Notes under the pieces: model-generated
The model's input: the letters and a program-made list of their open reading frames with translations, nothing else
The model's database searches: none
Told to the model about the DNA's origin: nothing
Part shown: in pieces, positions 1-10,239 of the stretch
Layout: every line of letters begins with the position of its first letter
How positions within the stretch are numbered: the stretch's first letter is position 1
NCBI GenBank assembly: GCA_037892935.1
Contig: JAYXKI010000001.1
Location: 4,216,001-4,280,000, forward strand
DNA from: Phlebopus portentosus
Lineage: Eukaryota > Basidiomycota > Agaricomycetes > Boletales > Boletinellaceae
Direction: 5' to 3'
Length of the DNA: 64,000 nt
Made by a program: the position numbers and the translations under genes

Positions 1-632
1 CATCCGATGATGGCGATCCCGTAGACCTTCCGAGGGCCTTGAGACCGGACTGCGAAAAGACGCAACCACAGGTGGCAATGTACACGAATGGAACGCCGCC
101 GTTCATTGCCCTTAGATTGAGGGGACAAATGAATTTAGTGCGATCACTTGAAGAGTTGGGGTCAGAAGGGGAGGGATTTAGTGTCAACTTCAGTGTCTTG
201 ACATCCTGAAATAATGAAGTCAGTGTTCTAAAGTACCTGCTTATCTTGCGGAGGTATCCCGCACCTTGAGCGACTTGATATGTCCGCATATCTCATCACC
301 GTCACCATATGCCGACTTATCAAGTAAGTACTCCAGGAGTGCATCCTTATTGTATAGCTTTCCTAGAGCGCAAGACACGATCGGCTCCTCCAGTGGTCGC
401 TACATGCATTATCAACTCATCGCTGAAAAAACCTTTCATATAGGAGATCAAGTCATACCTTTGACAAAGCGCAATAGAACCAACGAGCACGGGTCTGGTT
501 CGCCTTATCTGCTTGTTCAGCCTACGAACAGAACTTAAGCATTGTCTCCCGGCTGAGTGATGGCACACTTACCTTGGCCTTTGTCCTGACCAGATCGCGT
601 CTATCAGGGATGCTTCCTCCATCATTACCCAT
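1..632 (-). CDS. rtf2: Replication termination factor 2 (Rtf2), 5' part, cut by window edge
   Basis: Rtf2-family protein. In fission yeast and human, Rtf2 acts at stalled or paused replication forks and in pre-mRNA splicing. The start ATG at 632-630 opens MGNDGGSIPDRRDLV, matching the family N-terminus (MG-DGG-IP-R-ELV). Four exons join in frame: 632-573, 521-459, 399-265 and 205 to the window edge, with introns ending GTAG, GTAG and TCAG. Visible landmarks are ARWFYCALSK, EPIVSCALGKLYNKDALLEYLL, and the variant RING region FICPLNLRAMNG followed by FVYIATCGCVFSQSGLKAL. The CGCVFS segment is the half-RING Zn-binding part; the second Cys pair (usually CP-CG) and the C-terminal tail lie beyond position 1. 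Single copy; no damage seen in the visible part. Confidence 0.93.
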
Positions 633-1061
633 GGTTGTTTGTTGTTTTCAAGGTAGTTTAGCGATTAATGTTGTGGTTGCAAGTCAAAACAAGTACCACT
701 CGTCTCTACTTAGCAATACTACTTCCATTATATAATACGACAGCTCAGAACGTGACCTAGTTACTCCATTTAGAAGTGCTGGTCAGAGTCAGGGGTTTCC
801 TCAGTACGAGATTACTACATATCAATGCTTGTTGTGCTCTTAACAGCAATTACTTGTATTTATCACCTTCAATGTCCCCGCTTCGCATAACTTCTTACAA
901 ACAGGAAAGTGTCGCACCGTTCAGGCTCTACTGAAGATTCAGAAGAATCCTCAAGTCCACCCGAGTTCTGCCCTGGGCAACATAAGTGCTATATGCATCC
1001 TGTAGAAAGCAATACATAATGCCATAATGTTCAGAAAAGTTCATCTGCGAAATCAATATAG
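633..1061. other. Intergenic, Rtf2 promoter side
   Basis: This AT-leaning spacer lies between the 5' end of rtf2 and the 3' end of the GPALPP-type gene. No coding exon or repeat was recognised. It should hold the rtf2 promoter and the 3' UTR of the next gene; I see no clear TATA element. Confidence 0.6.
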
Positions 1062-2278
1062 TTATAGGTAACCACCGCTCTTCCCACTCCCGAACCTATC
1101 TCCTAGAGAGCCAGCTTCTGAGATCAGCTTCCTGCGCTGCTTCTCATCCATAAGACGACCGCCAAGAGACATGTCCCGAGAGTGGTCCCAGATGGCCACA
1201 GGTTTATCATCATCCTCATCCTTCTTGGTCTTTTTCTCTTTCTTCTTCTCTTCCTCATGCATCTCAACGAGAGTCTTTCCTCGAGAAGATTTCTATTGTC
1301 GCAAATAGATATCAACTTGTTAGCGAAGTCCAAAATAAAGAATACTCTTGACAAACGCACATTATGTTCATTGACAACCTTTCGTAGCTCTAGATCCCTC
1401 TGCCTTTTCCTTTGAATATCACGATCGTCGGAAGCATCATCCTCGGCGTTCGCTGCTCGTCGTTTCTTGCCCGCGACCTCATCTGCAATACGTTGCTGTC
1501 GCTCCTCGGGTGTCTCCGTCCATAAATTATTAGGCGCTGAACGCGAGGCAGTATTTCCTCCGCGCGAAAATTGACGAGCTTTGAGTTTCGTCGGGTCACC
1601 GAGACCTGGAAAGGTGGCCGAGTAGATCAATATTTGTGCACAGGTGAAAATCATTGAAGAGCATACGGCCAAGAAGGTCAGATGAGGAAGGAGGTACCAG
1701 CATCCACTCTTCGCGCTTTGGTTTCTTTGGTTTTGCTGCTTCCTACATGAGCAATATCAGAACTGTCAAGACCCAAGTCGCGACTAAACTCACCTCAATC
1801 TGTTGTTTCCTCCTTTCTTCCCTCTCCAAGAACTCACGAACACCTTCGCTCATGACGCTCGGCTTCTCTGGAACCTCTGGGAGAGGCATTGGTCCATATT
1901 CGCCGATTCCATCCTCTTCATCTGAGTCGTGCGACTGACGGCCAGGACCAGGTAGTGAGGGACCGATGACTCTGCGTGCTGGAGCTGGTGATGACGAAGA
2001 TCGTGTAAAAGGTACTGGTTCTGCGTCCCTACCAGACGCAAAGGACGTTTAGTAAGAAGCTCAGGTGGAAGAGCTGGCCCATATTCATCATCATCTTTGT
2101 CTTCTTCCCTCTCAGCAACGCTAGAGGAAATCACGTCAGGTATTTGTGGACCTATGTGTACCACCGAAGTTGACTCGGGAATTGGTCCAGCCCCTTCATC
2201 CGAATCCCCAAATTCATTTTTGTCGGACTTTTTCTGTTTGAGTAAATGCTCAGGTATTTGAGGGCCAATTGATGCCAT
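1062..2278 (-). CDS. GPALPP-motif protein, DUF3752 family
   Basis: Homologue of human GPALPP1, a nuclear protein of unknown mechanism. GPALPP-like motifs are seen in order: MASIGPQIPEHLL, IGPQIPD, YGPALPPELL, VIGPSLPG, EYGPMPLPE. They are followed by the DUF3752 core with REEWMLVPPSSSDLLGRML, and the C-terminal helix SLVEMHEEEKK then WDHSRDMSLGGRLMDE, ending SGKSGGYL. The chosen start is the ATG at 2278, directly before GPQIP; an upstream in-frame ATG at 2326 is possible. Two introns are clear at about 1645-1600 and 1350-1290. Reading frame changes near 2048-2050 between ELLTK and the serine-rich SFASGRDAEPVPF stretch. One extra A in the AAA run would restore it; a weak-donor intron (GTCTGG or GTCCTT to CTCCAG) would also do so. 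Probably a real gene with a sequence error. Confidence 0.85.
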
Positions 2279-2437
2279 GTCAAAAGAAGACTCGGACTTC
2301 AGGCTGAAGTCGAAGTTCAGGTTCAAGATCCAAATCCAATGATCGACGCTTAATTGTCACGGGATTAATTTGAGCGACCAAATAAGAACAAATAGTAAAA
2401 GGTTTGTTCAAAGTCAGGTCTTTCACCTTGCATTTAT

Positions 2438-3499
2438 ATGGACATCCTCCCAATCGAACTCATTGCGCTGATTGTCGAATACGCCTGCTTCGATGATCTC
2501 GGCAAGACTGCACGCCAGCTTGGCCTGGTTTCTACAACATTTCGAGTTATCGGCGAACCTATGGAACTTCGTGCCATCGCAGTTTCGGGCTTAGAACATC
2601 TTCAATGCATAATTTCGAAAGTTGAAAGACTCAGACACGTTTCACGAGATCGATACAGAAGGAAGCGGATGAGCGCGAAGTACGGCACTAAACATCTCTT
2701 TATTCGCGAGCTCACGAAGGAGCATGCGCTTGCAGTCGATACGGAGTCGGAACAGTCGATTAATTGATAGAAATCTAAGCAGCGTCTCGCCTACGTTAGA
2801 CATACATAAGCTTGAGCAAGTTTACCGGTCGCAGACATTCGAATTCTAGCTACTGGCAGATAAGCTGATTAGAAGCTTCAGCGGCACGTTGGAGACTTTA
2901 TCGCTCGTCGCCTGGGAGAACTGGCTTATGTCGACATCATGGGCGTCCGAACGCGAAGGAGATCCGGAAAGTCCCCAAGTCCTAGTAATGCTATCTGGCG
3001 CTTCGTTTCCAAATCTCGCATCCCTGACGGTAGTCCATAATGCAGCTTCCGGAACAAACTGCTTTGGTAGGGGCAATTATCATTTCATCCATCAGTTCAT
3101 GCCACTACTAAGGAATCTTCACATCGCAACTCCGACTTCTTTGGGTGCGTATCCCAGCATGCCATCTTCGCGAGTCGGCCACCCGCTTCTTAAGGAAATG
3201 CATCGCAACAAGCCCAGCTTGACCCATTTGATTCTCTGCCATGACTGGTTTCCGGCGGAAGAGTTAGTCATGATGGCCTTGTTTGGACCAGATTGCCAGC
3301 GGTGCAAAACAGCGGAAGGTATCATCAGCTTGCGAGGATTTTTGTCAACGTCGTCCGAGGATGTGGCATAGATGGTCTGGAGGCTGATCTTCCGGAGCCA
3401 AGGTTTCCTCAAAGAGGTAGACGGCGGTACGAATTAACAATGTCCGAGTGGAAGGACGGGGCACTCCCGTATCACATTGGAAACATAAATGGCGCCTGA
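2438..3499 (+). pseudogene. F-box-like family copy 1, decayed
   Basis: First of five related copies in the window. It opens MDILPIELIALIVEYAC, then GKTARQLGLVSTTFRVI, the F-box-like helix pattern (L--E---I-------LVS--FR). The frame stops at 2765. Homology resumes as EF*LLADKLIRSFSG, where the family Trp of the FW motif is TAG, so a nonsense change rather than only an indel. From 2889 the middle part (LSGASFPNLASLTVVHNA) is open. About 30 residues corresponding to the LPGELQSVILEQGIMP region are then missing near 3300, with a frame change before GCGIDGLEADLPEP and the C-terminal YELTMSEWKDG. Intact relatives are intronless, so these breaks are not explained by splicing. The likely ancestral role, by family, is an SCF ubiquitin-ligase adaptor. 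Confidence 0.85.
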
Positions 3500-3956
3500 C
3501 GCAGCATCCGCTTTCTTTTTAGCTCTCGTATATTGTTTGACTGAAGACGACTCGAGACGTGAAATACTATCATGGACGTAAACAATCATCGACCGGCTCA
3601 ATTCCATCAATAGCGCTCATCTCATCTTATCAGGACCTGGATTACGACATCATGATCTGTGGAACTTCTCGTGTTTTTGCGCCAAGTCCTGAATGCCTTA
3701 GCTCAAGCACATACATATAACCAGAGGAACAGTAGTCTTTGAAAGCGGGTCTGTTATTGTTCAACTCTCACAGTTTCGCGAGAAAACCCTATGTTGTACT
3801 GGTAGTACATGAATGAACATCAACGGTATCTTTGTATAGAACATGCATAGCCTCGTGATCTCATCAATCCGTTGCTTTGACCCCTCCCCCTTGCGTTCAC
3901 TCACCTTGCCAGTTCTCTTCGCCACTCAACATAGCTATCCTCCTCTCCCGTCAAGC
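3500..3956. other. Intergenic between F-box copies 1 and 2
   Basis: No gene was recognised. This spacer carries the promoter of copy 2. A longer in-frame start exists upstream at 3843 but gives a leader absent from paralogues, so the 3957 ATG is preferred. Confidence 0.55.
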
Positions 3957-5018
3957 ATGGATGCCTGTCCCACTGAAGTCGTGACTCTTATCGTCGAGTG
4001 TGCATGCTCATCGGATATCGGTCAAACGGCTCGCAGTATTGGTCTCGTCTCGAAATTCTTTCGAGCCATCGCGAAGCCTATCGAGCTTCGCATCATTGCA
4101 GTCTCTGGTCTCAAGCAGCTTCAAGGTGCGGTTGAAATGCTGCATTCTTTGAAAGCTTCGAACAGTAGCAAAGCGGTCGACGTGCGGCATTTATTCATCT
4201 GTGAGGCAACGCACGCGGTTGCCGCTGATTACGTTCCACGAAGCAGCTTCAGGCATACAAGGCATGGTGTTCTGGGCGACGCGACTGATCGCGAGAACTC
4301 CGACAAGTTTTGGAAACTGGCTGGAGCCCTTGTACGGAATGCGAATCCCAAACTTCAAACCCTCTCCTTACTAACCTTGGTGAATTGGTTCGCACCTCGA
4401 CGCTCAGTTTCAAGGCATGTCAACCCCAAAGTTCTCGGCGTACTGTCCGGTGTAGCGTTTCCGAACCTCGAATCACTTACCGTGAACCACGATGCGACTA
4501 CCGAGTTTGTTTGCTCCGGCGAAGATAGGACTTTATTACAGTCTCCTATAACTCCATCACTTCGGAGACTGCACATCAGATCACCGATCATCCTTTCGAG
4601 AATGAACGATCGTGACCAGGACATGCCCCAGGAGATTCATCCGTTACTTGTAAACGTGAAACGCGAGGAATCCAAGATAACTCGCCTCAACATTTGCGAA
4701 GATAGGATGTGGGCAGCCGAACACGCGATGAAAACCATATTCGGCGTCGATTGGAGAGCCCAGCTGCGGAACAGAACATTACCAGGAGAGCTTCAATCGG
4801 TCATTCTGGAGCAGGGCATTATGCCGAAGTTCGGTTGCGGTACAGGATTTCGCAATTATCAGCTTCGGACGCGGCAGTTCGTTGACACCATCGTTGGGCT
4901 GAACATCGATGGATTGGAAGCGCGTCTCCCTACCCCAGTCCACCCGGAAGCATGGAAGAGAGAGTACGAGACTTTATTGTCCGAATGGAAAGAGCAGATC
5001 CTCGCAATCCGTAAATGA
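3957..5018 (+). CDS. F-box-like protein, copy 2 (intact)
   Basis: Single-exon gene of 353 codons from the ATG at 3957 (MDACPTEVVTLIVECAC). This start aligns with the starts of copies 1, 3 and 4; an in-frame ATG at 3843 would add 38 residues. The N-terminal 55 residues form the F-box-like domain (PTEVVTLIVE ... ARSIGLVSKFFRAIAKPIEL). The remainder has short leucine-rich stretches: LQTLSLLTLVNWF, LSGVAFPNLESLTVNHD and PSLRRLHIRSP. It ends with NIDGLEARLPTPVHPE and a YETLLSEWKEQ tail. By family knowledge it would recruit substrates to Skp1-Cullin1-Rbx1; the substrate is unknown. It is very close to copy 3 at both DNA and protein level, a recent tandem duplication. Confidence 0.85.
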   Translation: MDACPTEVVTLIVECACSSDIGQTARSIGLVSKFFRAIAKPIELRIIAVSGLKQLQGAVEMLHSLKASNSSKAVDVRHLFICEATHAVAADYVPRSSFRHTRHGVLGDATDRENSDKFWKLAGALVRNANPKLQTLSLLTLVNWFAPRRSVSRHVNPKVLGVLSGVAFPNLESLTVNHDATTEFVCSGEDRTLLQSPITPSLRRLHIRSPIILSRMNDRDQDMPQEIHPLLVNVKREESKITRLNICEDRMWAAEHAMKTIFGVDWRAQLRNRTLPGELQSVILEQGIMPKFGCGTGFRNYQLRTRQFVDTIVGLNIDGLEARLPTPVHPEAWKREYETLLSEWKEQILAIRK

Positions 5019-5486
5019 ATCCGACCTTTACTGTCTATAAACCTCATTAGTAGTCCTTTACAACTACTGTATGTACATGTTGCTCGGCCATCGTCCAGGA
5101 CTCTTGTCAATATCAACCCAGAACATTATGTAGAGTTCACATGCTGTGAAACTCCGATACGTACTTAGTCTAATTAGCAAGGATATCCGAATAGTCGTAT
5201 GCCACAGAACAAATTCTGAAATTACTATGTATCCAGGATCACGAACAGGCATCTGATTGGATTACCACGGGTCCTGTTAACTGGTCACCTCTCACAACTC
5301 TGCAAAATCACTATCTCGCATTGCCATCAGAAGGACTGATAGATAGCCTTGCTGTTCTATATGACCTTCATAGCCTCGTGATCGTGTAAATTCGTTGCCT
5401 TGCTCCCTTTATCCTCAAAGCAACCCACGATTATTGACTCCTCCCAGCTCTCTGTCACTACTTAACATCATCCGCCGTTCTCGAGC
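5019..5486. other. Intergenic between F-box copies 2 and 3
   Basis: The segment just before copy 3 (about 5365-5400, with a cttcatagcctcgtgatc stretch) resembles the segment before copy 2 (about 3846-3860, with tgcatagcctcgtgatc). The duplication therefore included upstream sequence. No separate gene was seen. Confidence 0.55.
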
Positions 5487-6592
5487 ATGAACAATTGTCC
5501 CACTGAAGTTGTCACACTCATTGTCGAGCTCGCATGTTCCTCGGATATCGGTCAAACAGCTCGCAGTGTTGGTCTCGTCTCGAAATTCTTTCGAGCCATC
5601 GCAGAGCCCATAGAGCTTCGCACCGTTGCAGTCGCTGGTCTCAAGCAGCTTCAAAGTGCAATTGAAAGGATATGCTCTTTGAAACTTTCGCAAAGTAGCA
5701 AAGTGGTCGACGTGCGGCATTTATTATTTGCAAACTGAAGAGCAAGCACGCAATTGCTGCTGATGTTGAATTTCGTAACATCATCGACGATTATCTTCCA
5801 CGAAGCAGCTTCTGGCGCACAAGGCAGGGAGTTCAGGGCGAAGCGTCTTATCGCGAGAATTCCGATGAATTTTGGAAACTGGCCAGTGACCTTGTCAGGC
5901 GTGCAAGCTCTAACCTTGAAACGCTCTTCTTATTGGCCTCGGAGAACTGGCTCGCACAACGAGGATCGATTTTCAGACCCGTTAATCCCAAAGTTCTCGG
6001 CGTATTGTCTGGTGTAATATTTCCGAGCCTTGTATCACTTACCGTGAATCACGATGCGAGTGTCGAGATTGCCTACTTTGCCGAAAAAGGGCCCTTATTC
6101 CAGATTCCTATAGCTCCATCACTTCGGAGACTACACATTAAATCACCGATTTTCCTTTCGAGAATATATGATCGTGGCCAGGATACGCCCCAGGAGGCTC
6201 ACCCGCTGCTTGATAATGTGAAATGCGAGGAATCCAAGATAACTCATCTCATGGCATGCGAAGATAGGATGTGGACAGCAGAACGCGCGATGAAAACCAT
6301 ATTCGGCGTCGATTGGAGAGCCCAGCTAGAGAACGGAACATTACCAGGAGAGCTTCGATCAGTCATTCTGGAGCAGGGCATTATGCCGAAGTTCGGTTGC
6401 GGGACGTGATTTCGCAACTATCGGCTCTGGACTCAGCAGTTCGTTGATACGATCGCTGGACTTAATGTCGATGGGCTGGAAGCGCGTCTTCCTACTCCCG
6501 TCTATCCGGAAGTAGGGAAGAGAGAATACGAGCTTTTGTTGTCCGAGTGGAAAGGGGTTACTCTCGCGCTTCGTCAATGGATATTTCTTCAT
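5487..6592 (+). pseudogene. F-box-like family copy 3, near-intact pseudogene
   Basis: Closest paralogue of copy 2. Start MNNCPTEVVTLIVELAC is intact and the F-box-like region is well kept (ARSVGLVSKFFRAIAEPIEL). A one-base loss near 5725 (after DVRHLL) throws the frame into a stop at 5736. The original frame then resumes (KHAIAADVEF ... YRENSDEFWKLASDLVRR ... VNPKVLGVLSG) and stays open to 6408, where GGA of the GFRNY motif has become TGA. Downstream homology continues (FRNYRLWTQQFVDTIAGLN, LLLSEWKG) to about 6590. Both a frameshift and a nonsense substitution are present, so loss of function is likely even allowing for assembly error. Confidence 0.8.
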
Positions 6593-7250
6593 CCGACACT
6601 GTAGCGTCTGTCATCCACTGTGGTCTTCGATAATTTTGTATCCTTGCGTACTTGTGTGACGGGAATTATACAGTGGCTATTTGTCTTTTAGATGTAAATA
6701 AGCTTCTAGAGCTTAAGTCACATCGACGCCTTCTGAAAGAGCTCCTCTAATCTTCTGGTACGCTCGTATACTCATTCGGTATGCATTAACCTTGGTCGAT
6801 CGTAATAAGAGTTTTGTGCTTTAAAAACTTCGGCTTTCAAGCCTTCTCAATCCGCTTGATTACAAGTCTTACTAGTATCAACCACCGCTCTTCGCGCGAC
6901 TAGGGATATTGATGAGCAACAGTTGATAAGCGCAGAAGTCTGCGGACGGATGGCTCGTGGCTACACTGGGTAGAACAAATCATCCGGAAGGAATAACAAA
7001 TGTTGTCGTCGTATATATTCAAACTATACATACGTCCTTACAGCGGAGAGAAAGGACCGTAATGGTACATAGTCATACAGGATTCCAAGAAGTTGCGCAG
7101 GTGTCAAGAAAGGTGATATAATGCGTTACATTTGCATTTCTGATTGCTTTAACCTCCTAAGAAGAGATCATATTTATGAAGCTATCCGTGATTCTTTTAG
7201 TGAAGCAGTATCCCTCGAATTCTGCCGAGAAGTATTAGACATCCCAAGAA
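6593..7250. other. Intergenic between F-box copy 3 and carboxylesterase A
   Basis: Convergent 3' ends meet here, F-box copy 3 on plus and esterase A on minus. No coding exon, repeat or RNA gene was recognised. Confidence 0.55.
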
Positions 7251-9454
7251 TCAGTGAAGCAAAGCCTCCGCATTCGCGTTGAGGAATTCAATCTGTCCCG
7301 CGCGGAAAGTATCTCGTATCATCCTGGTATCCGAGCTGTTGAGTAGCAAGACGGACTGACCAAAGAAATAGCAGGTCAGTAGAGCACAAAGTTAAGCAGA
7401 GATGCACTTACGTCAGACTCCCAGCTCGAGTTATATTGCGTCCAAATGGGACCTGAAAAATGATGAAGTCAGAATGACAGCCTCATACGGCTAGGCATGT
7501 ATCTTCAGCATACGCGACCCATTCCCGAACTGGTCGTTAGGATCGAGGCTCGTTGCAAACGAAATCCAATAATCCATCATGTTCTTACTCAACACAGACG
7601 AAGCCGAGATGAACTGTTGAACCCCGTAAACATACGTCACTTCGGCGCCGTGCGAGACTGGTACAACTATCAGCTTCCCACGTCAACTCCATCGGTCTGA
7701 TTAGATGGTCACTTACCTCCGGCATAGTCCGCCACAGAAAGGACACTATTTGGATCCGCAAAGAGATACGCGAATGCCTTGACCCCATTTTGCGCTGCAG
7801 CCTGTGTCAACTGTCGGCGCAATGATGTAAAAGCGACATCACAGAATACTGCACACGCCTGCTTGTACGCTGGATCCAAGTCAAATGTATTGTCCCCTGT
7901 GGCAAACGGCGATCCTTCTGCCGGTATGTTGGGATAGATATCAAGGATAGCGTCAATCACGAATCCATGTTCCAGATCTGACACAACAGAAGGCGTCGTG
8001 TTGGTGAGCAACCATTGTCTCAACAAATCGGTCGAATTGAAGGTAGTCGGGACGAATGCAGTGCCTAGGCAAATAGCGGAGAGTCAGATCCAAACAAAAC
8101 AAAAGTATGTTACTGCGTCTCGTACCTTCATCCAGATTCGTCCCTGCAATAAATGGGATACGCGCGAATTCCCCACGAGAAAGCAACCTGGACGGAAGGT
8201 CAGGAATGATCCCACCCGGTCCATCAATCACTGGCGAAAATGGGAACTGCGAGTTCGCATTTTCAAGCGCCAGAACTGTAGCGTTAAATATGCCCTCTGA
8301 CGATGCATTACGCAGACAATCAAATGAGGCATTGTTTGATGCATTCGCGCATTCTGGGACGGCTGAGACGAAACCTTGCCAGACATCTTCGCGGTCAGAG
8401 GCGTTGAGGAGTGTATTCGTGGCTGCTAAGCCCGACTCCAGTATCTAATCTTTCGCTTTAGTCTCAGTGCATAGATCAGACATGTTTGATTTACCGCAGC
8501 GCGAGCAAGGTCGAAAGTCTGGTTAAGTAGAAGCTGAGCGATTATAATCGAACCTGCGCTCTCCCCAAATACAGTCACCTTTGAACCCAGAAGGATTGAT
8601 CAATATCTCAGAGCAAGATTCTTGCAAAATAATATCTAACCTTGTTTTGGTCCCCTCCGAATGAACCAATGTTGTTTTGAACCCATGTCAAGGCCGCTCT
8701 CACGTCCTTGTTTCCCAGATTCGTCACACCTAGGTTTTCGGCTTCCCCACCCTGAGGAAATCCAAGTGGACCAACTCGATAATTGAAGTTGGCATAAATT
8801 ATAGATGTATTCTATTTTGTACTTTATCAGCACCGTTTTCAATAGACGCAGCCAGCTCACCCTTTGTATGCTGTGGTCTACTAAAAATTCGCTGTCGTAC
8901 ATAGATGAATAGCCTCCTGGGAAATAAGTGAGGATAAACCTTTTTGAAAATGTACTGAAATACAAACCCTGAAAACCGCCTCCGTACACCCAGACCATGA
9001 CAGGCAGTGCACTGCTCTCGTTCACTCCAGCCGGTCTATTGATATTTATAGTCAAGCAATCCTCTGACATGACGGTGGAATCAAATTCTCCTCCCTATTT
9101 AGTCAGTCTTTCAGAAAGGGCTAGGTAGATGTAAAGCGTATCTTACGCTTTGTATGCAGTATGGTCCGTAGTCTGTGGCATTGAGGACCGGGACTCCGGG
9201 ATCAAGCTTCAGCACTGGAGCCTCAAAACGTAGCTCGCCGATGGGTGGTTCAGCAAATGGTATACCTAGTAAGCAATGCAACATTCAGTAGTCCTTTTCA
9301 CTAAGTCTGAAAACTGCTGACCACCAAAAAATTCTTTTTCCGATGAGGACGACCCATAGATCGTCGTTTCGCCGAGCTGGACCTGAGGCTGTCCTGCCGT
9401 CAGTCCTACAAGGCACAGGAGAACACACTTGGTAAACCAGCGTAGGGCTGGCAT
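7251..9454 (-). CDS. Secreted type-B carboxylesterase/lipase A (intact)
   Basis: Alpha/beta-hydrolase of the carboxylesterase type-B family, split by about ten short introns. The N-terminus [21 protein letters not shown] is a convincing signal peptide, so the enzyme is probably secreted. Ordered landmarks are [13 protein letters not shown], the family signature SEDCLTINI, the oxyanion-hole [10 protein letters not shown], and [16 protein letters not shown]. Next come FGESAGS with the nucleophile Ser (about 8560), [13 protein letters not shown] with the acidic residue, and [11 protein letters not shown] with the catalytic His (about 7670). It ends with NANAEALLH and TGA at 7251-7253. The triad and the Cys of EDCL are all present, and frames join without breaks. 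The substrate cannot be deduced; candidates are lipids, acetylated polysaccharide or xenobiotic esters. It is the only clearly intact member of four related copies in the window. Confidence 0.9.
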
Positions 9455-9504
9455 TCTAGCAATCGACTGGAGTAGACGCCGCTGAGGTTCTCAAACGATT
9501 TCCA

Positions 9505-9525
9505 GCTCCAGTATAAATGCTTTGT
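9505..9525 (-). promoter_or_regulatory. Probable TATA element of esterase A
   Basis: Read on the minus strand this is CATTTATACTGG, about 60 bases upstream of the esterase A start codon. The spacing suits a core promoter with a short leader. Sequence-based inference only. Confidence 0.4.
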
Positions 9526-10239
9526 TTATCTGCAGAAATGTACGTCAGAGAGAGAGAGCTGGCGGATAAACAGGCATCTCTTCCCAGCAGTTGGCAAAAA
9601 TACACGATGGAGCATGACAAGTTTCCACAAGTTCATGACTACGATTTCTTCTGATCCTGCAGACATCGACATGTATGATGAAATGATCTTCGGACGCCAT
9701 GAGTCCTGTGGTATTACATGAAGGTAAGGTAAGAAGTACGTCTCCATCCAGCGCTCATTCACGAGACCTGGCTCCGAGACAGTTTCGATTCATTGAATGA
9801 ACATCGAAGGTATAAGAAATACTTATTATTACTCCGACATAGCCGGAATCAGGGAAGAATGAGTACCGGTTCTTGCTCACTGAGCGGACAGAGGGTCTCG
9901 TGAGTGCTGAATAGATTGGAAGCGTTTCTCCAGCATACGTCACGACGCTCTTTCGCGAAACATCCGATGAGTGCACGTTGGTACTTTAATTGCTGTTGCC
10001 GAACCGCAGGCCTCGAGGATAGACAGTCGTGTATGGAAGACCGACTGTGCATTATTGGCGGGAATGTGATTTCAAATGAAGAGACTGTTCATTCGCAATC
10101 GCCACCGATGTTTCATAAAGCTAGACCCTTCTGATTACCCACTTTTCTACTTGAACGTATGGATGAGATTTGAACATCAATGAAGTAGAGTCTCTGGGTG
10201 CTCGTTAAGTAACTTAATCTGCACTGCTCGGTGGCTGTC
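9526..10239. other. Intergenic between esterases A and B
   Basis: No gene was recognised. It contains the upstream region of esterase A and the decayed 3' end of copy B. Confidence 0.5.
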
